Assembly: GCA_036925085.1 (NCBI GenBank)
Contig: JAUPFP010000016.1
Location: 961,501-1,025,500 of the forward strand
DNA length: 64,000 nucleotides
Origin: Brachycybe producta
Taxonomy: Eukaryota > Arthropoda > Diplopoda > Playtdesmida > Andrognathidae
Direction: 5' to 3'
Position numbers and translations under genes: made by a program. The notes beneath the pieces are model-generated. The model saw only the letters and a program-made list of their open reading frames with translations, had not been told where the DNA came from and did not search any database. How positions within the stretch are numbered: the first letter of the stretch is position 1; each line of letters starts with the position of its first letter. Positions 56,950 through 64,000 of the stretch are shown here, in pieces.

Positions 56950-57410
56950 ACACGTGATTATCTTTCTTAATTTTACCGACATCATCCAAAAATCTTTCCC
57001 GACGAAAGATGTGAGGATTATCTCAGTATTTACAATCGTGATGTATATTCCACATGTTTGTTAGAAAAGTTGTTTCTTTTGGAATTTTATATCCAATGTA
57101 CCAATTAATGTTTGTTTCTTTTATAGACATATCGAACCTCTGCCGAAAGAGTGGCACAACTCAAAGAAACAATTTTTTTGGGTAAATGAGTTTAAAGTTG
57201 TATTTTTTCTACTGCAATCTATTGTATGGGAGCCAATTAAACGGATATTGTGAATAGTTAAGATGGTTTTGGACTTGATAAGCTCAGCAAAACAAGCCAT
57301 TAATCTTCTCTCAAAAAGTGTTTTTTTTTAGTTGTGCCACTCTTTCAGCCAAGGTGCGATATGGGAAAGTGCAAGTGGGCCGATGGTAGTCCTCGAGTTG
57401 GCAGTGTAAT
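56950..57410 (-). pseudogene. Decayed fragment of the neighbouring cytochrome P450, with a MITE inserted
   Basis: Sequence at 56955-57128 and 57358-57395 matches the P450 exon at 62229-62488 (the PERF-motif region and the GPLALP segment). Substitutions and indels destroy the frame, and a 228-bp element at 57131-57358 splits it. Together with the CPQ pieces it forms one duplicated segment in the same order as the intact loci. Confidence 0.85.
57131..57358. repeat. Inverted-repeat MITE inserted in the P450 pseudogene
   Basis: The left CTGCCGAAAGAGTGGCACAA faces GTTGTGCCACTCTTTCAGCC. The undisturbed sequence is visible in the live P450 gene (GACATATGGGGAAG), which shows the empty site and suggests duplication of ATAT. 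Confidence 0.8.
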
Positions 57411-57626
57411 AGTTTTGCAAAATAATTTGGTATAAAGATTACAGTTATGAATGATTTATTCTAATGGATTTAGTGCAATTTTCTTAAAAAAATCCTTTAT
57501 AGTTTATAATTAATTAGTCATGCATTCAATGTTGTGTTGGTGCTTAGAAGATTACAACTAAAATGTATCAGCTTACACTTTACTAGAAATTATGAACAGG
57601 CTAAGGCCTCAAATTATTGCCTGTTT

Positions 57627-60535
57627 TTATTTAACACTATTGGTTTCAATGTTATTTCTCATTGTCATATTATTGCGTGGAAGACGTATGCTTAGGTCTG
57701 CCAACACATATCCAACAAATGACCAGACTACAAGGCAACGATCGAGAGAATCGGGGTCTTCTTCAGTCATAGTGTCCCCATTTGAATGATGAAAATAGAA
57801 ATATTCCGAATTTTTATTTGTGAGGCTTGCAGACGGAATTCCAATCGATCGGAACACCGAAGTGTCAGATCCTGTGTCTGGAACCGAAAGATCGGTTGCA
57901 TTGAGGGTTCCAGCTGTTATATTTAGAATTGCCTTAAGAATACACGCTGCGTCGTCTGTTCCCGTGAAGGATAATCCTGTCGGGTCGTACGTTCCTTCGT
58001 CCGATTCCATAACGATGTTGATTTTGTCGAGTTCTGATTTATGAGTTTCGCGATAACTAAAAGCACCTATAAGCCCAGGTTCTTCACCAGTCCATAAAAC
58101 AGCTCGAAGGGTTCGTTTTGGACGTAAATTCAATTTCATCGGGATGTAGGGTGCAATTGCAGAGATATACATTCCGCCTCCATCGTCCATTGCTCCTTGG
58201 CCGACATCCCAACTGTCCATGTGACCACTCAAAATAACTACCTGTGATGTAAAAACATATAATTATGAGTAGTAATAATTATTACAGCGTCTTTGGCGTT
58301 CAGAATATATTTACTTCTTCAGGGTTGCTTTCCCCCGTGAATTCCGCCAAAAGATTACGAGATACTCCATCAGGAAATGTTTCTGCATCCATTTTCAGTG
58401 TTACTGTGACAGTGTGGTTTTCTGATGTTTTTGCAAAGAAACAAATAGTACAAATTTGTAGTCACTCTCTTTAAAAACCTAGGGACTCCAGTGTTTCAAG
58501 TGCTATATGAGACATGGTCGATTTTGCAGTCCCTAAGTTGCTCAAATGGTTCTATGGCAATTCCAAACATCATGAATTTACTGAAGAACGTATTAAGGAA
58601 TACACATAATTTTTTTAAAGCTGAAAGATGTTTCCTGAAGAACCGACAGGTTGTTAACAAAATGGACCTATTTGAACACTTTGAATATTGCAATCAAAAT
58701 ACTTTAAAACCTGACCACAACATTCAAGAAAAAATTGCAACTTTAATTATTGTTCAAAACTCAAGTTTGTGTGGTGATTAGAATCAAGTCTTATGTTTTT
58801 GGACACATCAAATTGCACTCAACATTGTGTCTTACAGTGCACCGCTTGAGTGTCTAGGCACTTACGAGCTGCATAACATGGTCTCAATTCTAGCCACCTT
58901 TAGTGCCTTTAAATTTAATTTTAATGATAATTGAAGTTGCAATCTCTTCTCGAATGTTGTGGCCAGGTTTTAACATATTTTGGTTGTAATGTTCAAAGGG
59001 GTTTGTATTTTATACAATTTTGAAATATGCTAATTTGCTGAACCCGTGTTAAAAGTTCATTGATCTTAAAAAGGTTCGTTTTGCTAGCCACATTTCAGTT
59101 CTTTAGAAACATCTTCAACTTTAAGAAAAATTGTGTGTAGGCCTATTCCTTAATATGTTCTTCAGGTAAAGTCATGATGTTTCAAGTTACTGTTAGGTTA
59201 CTGGAACCATTTGAGCAACTTTGGAACCGCAAAATTGACCACGTCTCATGGTACGTGAAGCTCTGGAATCTGGAGTGTCTCTCTAGGCTAATTCTGAGAA
59301 TGAGTGTTTTTAATTACTTATTAATTTATTATTTATTTAGTACCTCTCAAAGTGATTCTGTGAAGCATCTCGGCATCTTCGACTGTTATGCATGCCACTG
59401 GAATTTTAGTTACTCCGTCGTCGTATGTTTGCCATCCAGTATGTGGTGAGTATATCGATTTGGGTGTTATAGATCGTACTAAAGCAGCTACTGCTCCGTA
59501 ACGAGAAGCTGTCGATGCGCCTTTGCTTCTGTAAACGACCGATGTTCCATAATCGATGTAGTCTTGATTGTAAACTACTATTTTACCCGACACCTTAACG
59601 AAAAAAATTGTTTGTTGTATAGAAAAGTAAGTGTGCAATAAGTAAGTTTTGCTTACTTCCGATGCTCGTTGCTTTAGTTCATCAAAACTTCTTACGACTA
59701 CCACATCGGCTGTAATTCCTTCCGATGGTGTTCCTATGCTACCTCCTAATCCCAGTAAGGCTAATTGATGCAGCCTCGGCTGTATCATAAGTAGGGATTC
59801 GTTACCTCTTAAATTATAATTTTGAAAATTATTAAGGTTATTTTAAAGAGTAAACGCCTCTTGAATTCTTGATTACTCTGTTTTTCAAGTGCAAAATAAA
59901 GAGAAACTTGAATGTGTTTTATAAACGAGAAAGGTAGTTCAATCACTTAAAGTTGATATATTTCAAAATAAGCTTTTTTTTGTAAATTTGAAAATGACCC
60001 AATTTTTAGCAGAAGACATTTTTTAATCTTTGCCTCTAAATTGTTTATTTTGAAAGATATCAACGTGAAAATGCCGTTAAGTGACACAGCTACCCTTCTA
60101 GTTTCTAAATTATCTTAATTTATCTTAATTTTGCTTCTGAAAGACTATTAGAAATAATATTAGAAATTTTGTTTTGTTTTACCTTTTCCAAACTGGAACA
60201 GTAACATTCTCTGTATGAACATTTTCAAGTCCATTTTCTTCTAATATGTACTTGATTCTGTCGATGACGTTTTCGAGGTTTTCCGTTCCGACTAACCTAG
60301 AACCGTACGTGTCAGTGATGTCACTCAGACCTTTATATGCAACATGCTTAAGTGGGCCGTTTAGAACCAAGTCACTGAACTGTTGATATATTGGTTCATA
60401 ACTAGCAATTTCGGTTTGAATGTTTTCGGAAAGTGACGAGCAATCGAGTTCCTCCGTATACTTTTTAGATTGAAAACCAGTCACTACAGCAATTGTGCTG
60501 ATTAATTGCAATACTTGTTGCAGTCTGACATTCAT
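57627..60535 (-). CDS. CPQ: Carboxypeptidase Q (plasma glutamate carboxypeptidase), M28 metallopeptidase, complete
   Basis: CPQ is a secreted or lysosomal di-zinc exopeptidase that releases amino acids from dipeptides. Exons in transcript order: 60535-60183, 59807-59657, 59593-59344, 58421-58315 and 58241-57627; 1476 nt, 491 residues (human 472). Seen: a hydrophobic N-terminal signal (LQLISTIAVVTGF), GSRLVGTENLE, ALLGLGGSIGTPSEGITA, SIYSPHTG, ITVEDAEML, and the metal and catalytic motifs GHMDSWDVGQGAMDDGGG (about residues 293-310), WTGEEPG (about 337-343), MESDEGT (about 365) and FHHSNGDTMT. All expected zinc ligands and the catalytic Glu appear present. Junctions are phase-consistent. Intron 1 holds a family B MITE and intron 3 a family A element. 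The C-terminal tail after RLPRNN is longer than usual. Confidence 0.95.
58485..59300. repeat. Family A element in CPQ intron 3
   Basis: The left GAGACATGGTCGATTTTGCAG pairs with the right GCAAAATTGACCACGTCTC. The inner part has AAAGCTGAAAGATGTTTCC and its inverse AAACATCTTCAACTTTAAG. It occupies the same intron position as the copy in the upstream CPQ pseudogene. Confidence 0.85.
59910..60115. repeat. Family B MITE in CPQ intron 1
   Basis: The left TGTGTTTTATAAACGAGAAAGG and right CTACCCTTCTAGTTTCTAAAT are complementary, about 200 bp apart. Confidence 0.8.
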
Positions 60536-61967
60536 CTTTTTCGTTCTGATGTTGTCGGTTGTGCTTTTTTTTTAAATATACTGAAAACAATTTTTTTTGC
60601 AATGGTTGATTTTCATATACTGTAATGGTTTCAGTGATTTTGATATCTGTAAAGTGGTTTATTTGTCTTATTGTGGTTCATATCTTATGGTGACATTGCA
60701 CTTTAGTTTCAGGATAAAAGTTCAATATAAAGATAAAAAAGAATCTTCACTTTTAACAAGTAGGCTACACACATTTATAAAGAAAATTTAAAATAAAACA
60801 TTACAATTCGTATTTTTCTCCGGTTTCTCTTCAGGAATTTCTATTTGTATAAAGTAGACAAACAGTTCTTTATTTGAAAAGAAATTCATAGAATATGAAT
60901 GAAAAAAGTTCGTGAAGTTAACTGTAGTTGTTAGTTTAATAATGCTCCAATGTGCCCGGCTCATGTGCCATTGGGAAAATTGGTGTTTTTCCAATTTCAG
61001 TAATTACAGTGAAAACCGTTTAATATGAAAACGGATAACACGTAATATTTCTTTGTCTTGTCCCTCAATATTGGGTTTTAAATCGTTTAGGACGAAACGG
61101 ATAACACGAAAATATATGTTAACACGAAAATTTTCGGTCCAATACAAAAAATGAATTGGCAGTTTTATGTTAAAGATTCATGGGCCTTGTGGGCCTGGTG
61201 GCCTTCGTGCGCCTGGTGGGATTCATGGGCTTGGTGGGCTTTGTGCGCCAGGTGGGCTTGGTGGGCTGGGCCCAGTATAAAATTTCATTGGCTGTGCTGG
61301 GCTACAAATTTTTATACAATGTAGGTCTCTACTGCAAATAGACAATAGTCACATGTACTGCATAAACTGATTTAAATTATATGGAAGTATTCGGAATTGT
61401 CATACACTAGTGCGGCACATGTACATGTTTCATGACATAAACTGCATGTGGTAAATTGTGCGTGTCTTTTTGTAGTATTTCTCGTGAAAAATTGACAAAA
61501 CAAGTATGATGAAGACTGATGATCCTTTGTTTAAATACTGAAATAATAATGCAAATGTGCACGATCAAGAGATATCTAACATATCCATTAGTCTATGTTT
61601 CATGTTTCAGGCATTCTTGGTCTACTAGCTGCCTTAAAGATAATGATGACATATAGCTGCAAGGCTGAAAATCTCCTTAGAACACATCAGAACAAAATTA
61701 AACTCAATTGCCAAAATTTAAGTTGAAAAAGTTGTTGTTCAAGGTAAAAAGGCTGTTCAGATTTCGTTTTGCGCAGAAAAATAAGTCCCAACCCGGATGG
61801 GGAAACAGGGCTCAACTTTCCTATTCATTACATTAAGAGTGGATGGTTTTTTCCACTATATTTATTGACAGCATTTGATAAATTTTGTTAATAGTGTGAA
61901 CATAAAATATAATCATTACGATTGTTTTTGAATGCGGAATGGCAGACTGGTAAGGAAGGTGACGTTT
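60536..61967. other. Spacer between CPQ start and P450 end
   Basis: Contains the CPQ promoter side, a family E fragment at 61007-61145 (ACAGTGAAAACCGTTTAATA, AACGGATAACACG twice), and a G/T-rich minisatellite at 61175-61275. No other gene recognised. Confidence 0.6.
61175..61275. repeat. GGGC(C/T)TNGTG minisatellite
   Basis: Roughly ten imperfect copies of a 9-10 bp unit like GGGCTTGGTG. Strand-asymmetric, G-rich on the plus strand. Confidence 0.8.
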
Positions 61968-62898
61968 CTAGTTTCTTCGATAAACCATCACCGAATATGG
62001 TTTTGGAGAAACCGTCATTCCACCTGTTGGTTCCAATGAAGGTTTCATTTCTCCCGGTATTACTTGAAAAGAAAAGCGTTGCATTAAACATGTTAAAAAC
62101 AGGAATATTTCCATTCTGGCTAAATGTTCTCCCAAACATAATCTGGGACCTAAATCGAAACAATTCATATTTTGCAATAAATATTTAAATAAACATTGTT
62201 TGACTTGTTTCTATATATGTTACAATACCTGCCGAAAATGGTAACATGTGGATATCTTTCTTAATTTTACCGACATCATCCAAAAATCTTTCTGGACGAA
62301 AGATGTGAGGATCACCCCAATATTCATCATCGTGATGTATATTCCATATGTTTGTTAGAAAAGTTGTTCCTTTTGGAATTTTATACCCGTTAATGTTTGT
62401 TTCTTTCATAGACATATGGGGAAGTGCAAGTGGGCCGATGGTAGACATTCGTAGAATTTCTAAAATAGTTGCTTCTGTGTATGGAACTCTGAAAGAAGTC
62501 ATCAAATAGAATTTGTAGAATGGACTTAATGAATGCTGTTCAGCTCTAATGAAATATTTTTTTTGTATTGAACAGTGAATGCTGAAACTTGAATTTCTTA
62601 ATTTTTCTTTTGCACAATTAAAATACATATGAGACGAAATAAGAAAAGTTCGTAGTCTGACCAAGAAGAAATTTTTTTCAGTGTTAGAAATAGTAAAATT
62701 TAGAAGATTGTCACCTGTTTTCTAACTGAAAAGTAATTTAAGTGCTTTGAAAAAATAAGTAATTGCGATTAATTATGTTTAATTGAGATTGTGGATACTT
62801 TACCACTGGATACTTACAAAGACCTCGAAGTAATTGACAAATACTCATTTTCTCCAATGACATTTTCCAATTCTTGTTGAACTTTTAATTGAACATGT
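61968..62898 (-). CDS. CYP2-clan cytochrome P450, C-terminal part only
   Basis: P450s are heme monooxygenases. Exons in transcript order: about 62898-62818 (QLKVQQELENVIGENE), 62488-62229 and 62149-61968. The second exon has the K-helix EILR (ExxR) and the FRPERF (PERF) motif and ends at PFSAG. The third completes the heme-binding loop as FSAGPRLCLGEHLARMEIF (FxxGxRxCxG with the Cys ligand) and runs to the end SVMVYRRN. The HMLPFSAG and LARMEIFLFL context points to the CYP2 clan. The I-helix and the whole N-terminal half are absent: upstream of about 62899 the sequence turns into an LTR retrotransposon. Either the rest lies beyond the insertion to the right, or this is a truncated gene. The heme loop itself is intact. 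Confidence 0.85.
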
Positions 62899-63308
62899 TG
62901 TAACGAATTCACCGTTTAGAATTCGTCCGTTTTTGTAGACACCCTGTAATCAAGTTGTATCGATGAAAGGTTCTCACCTCATGCTTGGGGGTGGCCGGGA
63001 GGTCATTACGACGATGACTCCCTGCCCTCCAAGATGAGAAGAATAGCCCAAAAGTACTACATCGATGGTTAATAGGATAGATCCTAGAAGAACCATCGAT
63101 GCAGAACTTTTGGACGTGAGAATCTTTACAAATTGTTAATAGGAGGATGATCGTACATCCTTCTGTATTGTTATAATTTATACATCTTATAGATGTTTTC
63201 GTTTTCTTGTCAAGTGATAGTTCACTTCTAGGTCCGAGTGTGTCCAAGAGACTTGGACACACCTGGAGCCTTTGTTATCATAATCAGATGTTTGTATTGT
63301 ATTTTGAG

Positions 63309-63316
63309 TATAAATA
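63309..63316 (+). promoter_or_regulatory. TATA box of the LTR promoter
   Basis: TATAAATA about 120 bp before the LTR AATAAA. Transcription would start near 63340, just at the left arm of the R-region hairpin. Confidence 0.6.
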
Positions 63317-63696
63317 CAAGAGGTTGTAGATTGAGAGGACAGATCGGATAGATCAGGCAGATCGGACAAACCGTCTTTATGCTTAAGACCGATGCGATAT
63401 CTCTCAATCTACAGGACTCTCTGTTTATTGAATAAAAGAGCATTTTCATCATACGAATTCAATGTGTGGACTCAGTCATTTTATGGGAGTGGGACTTAGG
63501 ATTATAGCCGCCACGTAGCCGATGTTTCCACCGGACAACGAAGTCTCCAGCAGCCGAGTGTAAGACGACATCTCTACAATATTCTCTACCACAGGTCTCC
63601 TGAGGTACCGACCCTTGTGTCCCTGGTGGTTAAGTAGCAACACAGGAGCCAATAGACCGAAAGACTTAATCATCAACATCCATTCGACACTTCTAG

Positions 63697-64000
63697 ATGG
63701 CTAGTAGAGATCTCTCTACTAACCCTACGGAAACGGGGATGTTACAAAATGGTGGAGGTGCGGGGTACCTCACTACAGATCCAGTAGAGAATACCAATGA
63801 TGTCGGAGTTACACCAGGTGGTAAAGGAAAGAAAGGCAGACCGAAATCGAAGTCGAAGACACGGGAGAAGGACGATACAAACCAAATGGATGGAGAAGAT
63901 CCACTTGAAGGTATCCTTCAAAATCTAAGTGCTGAAAGACGGGAGAGACTGATGGCCTGGTTCGAAGCCCAGCAACCATCAGGATCGATGTTACTCCGGA
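63697..64000 (+). CDS. Gag-like ORF of the LTR retrotransposon, N-terminal 101 residues, runs off the window
   Basis: The frame begins MASRDLSTNPTETG and stays open to the window edge. It is polar and low in hydrophobics, with a basic patch GKGKKGRPKSKSKTREK and then an acidic, helical segment LQNLSAERRERLMAWFEAQQ. No zinc knuckle is reached. The product is called gag-like because of its position right after the LTR leader, not by homology. I cannot tell Ty3/gypsy from BEL-Pao with no pol in view. Confidence 0.6.
   Translation, partial: MASRDLSTNPTETGMLQNGGGAGYLTTDPVENTNDVGVTPGGKGKKGRPKSKSKTREKDDTNQMDGEDPLEGILQNLSAERRERLMAWFEAQQPSGSMLLR

Larger units (their letters stand above)
62899..64000 (+). 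mobile_element. LTR retrotransposon, 5' LTR, leader and start of gag; 3' part outside window
   Basis: A TATA-like TATAAATA lies at 63309-63316 and AATAAA at 63431-63436, as expected for a promoter and poly(A) signal in one LTR. An R-region hairpin is formed by TAGATTGAGAG (about 63327) and CTCTCAATCTA (about 63402). Two candidate 5' ends begin with TG: 62899 (TGTAACG) and 62934 (TGTAGAC). The 3' end of the LTR and the primer-binding site cannot be fixed without the second LTR. The leader is followed by an open frame from 63697. It lies in the P450 gene, opposite in orientation. Confidence 0.7.

Overview
The window is nuclear DNA from an invertebrate-like animal. It is AT-rich and holds about ten intron-dense protein genes with canonical GT-AG introns, most of them under 1 kb. 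The products are typically metazoan (an RCC2-type mitotic protein, meckelin, virilizer, Mediator subunit 10). Short palindromic transposable elements are very common in introns and between genes. I cannot fix the phylum from the sequence. There are no bacterial operons, CRISPR arrays or rRNA genes.

Layout, left to right. (1) 1-1518 (+): the 3' part of ELP5, an Elongator subunit. (2) 2730-5462 (-): the C-terminal half of MTHFR, with one extra G in a coding G-run. (3) 5785-9594 (-): the front part of RCC2, with two alternative 89-nt exons. RCC2 lacks its end and MTHFR lacks its beginning, and the two breaks face each other. (4) 11305-13175 (+): CNEP1R1, complete in six exons. (5) 13328-14017 (-): MED10, complete in four exons. 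(6) 14321-29685 (+): VIRMA/virilizer, 38 exons, about 2,005 residues. (7) 29686-35315: a repeat-rich gene desert. (8) 35316-43556 (+): RBM39, ten exons, 506 residues. (9) 45684-55028 (+): TMEM67/meckelin, 26 exons, 999 residues. (10) 55676-57410 (-): a decayed duplicate carrying pieces of the next two genes. (11) 57627-60535 (-): CPQ, a secreted M28 metallopeptidase, five exons, 491 residues. (12) 61968-62898 (-): the heme-binding end of a CYP2-type cytochrome P450, broken upstream by an LTR retrotransposon whose leader and gag-like ORF run off the right end.

The genes are independent housekeeping loci, not one pathway. Themes recur: RNA handling (ELP5 in tRNA modification, VIRMA in m6A methylation, RBM39 in splicing), nuclear structure and mitosis (CNEP1R1, RCC2), transcription (MED10) and cilia (TMEM67). 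VIRMA, TMEM67 and CPQ also lie close together on human 8q22, so part of this order may be ancestral linkage.

The most unusual observations are: a pair of equal-length, same-phase RCC2 exons that can only be used one at a time; the facing truncations of RCC2 and MTHFR; the MTHFR frameshift; the CPQ/P450 segmental pseudogene that shares a transposon insertion with the live gene; and at least five palindromic MITE families, one copy sitting in the MED10/VIRMA divergent promoter. Exon coordinates were derived by hand from homology, splice sites and phase. For CNEP1R1, MED10, VIRMA, RBM39, TMEM67 and CPQ the exon lengths sum to a multiple of three with no internal stop.
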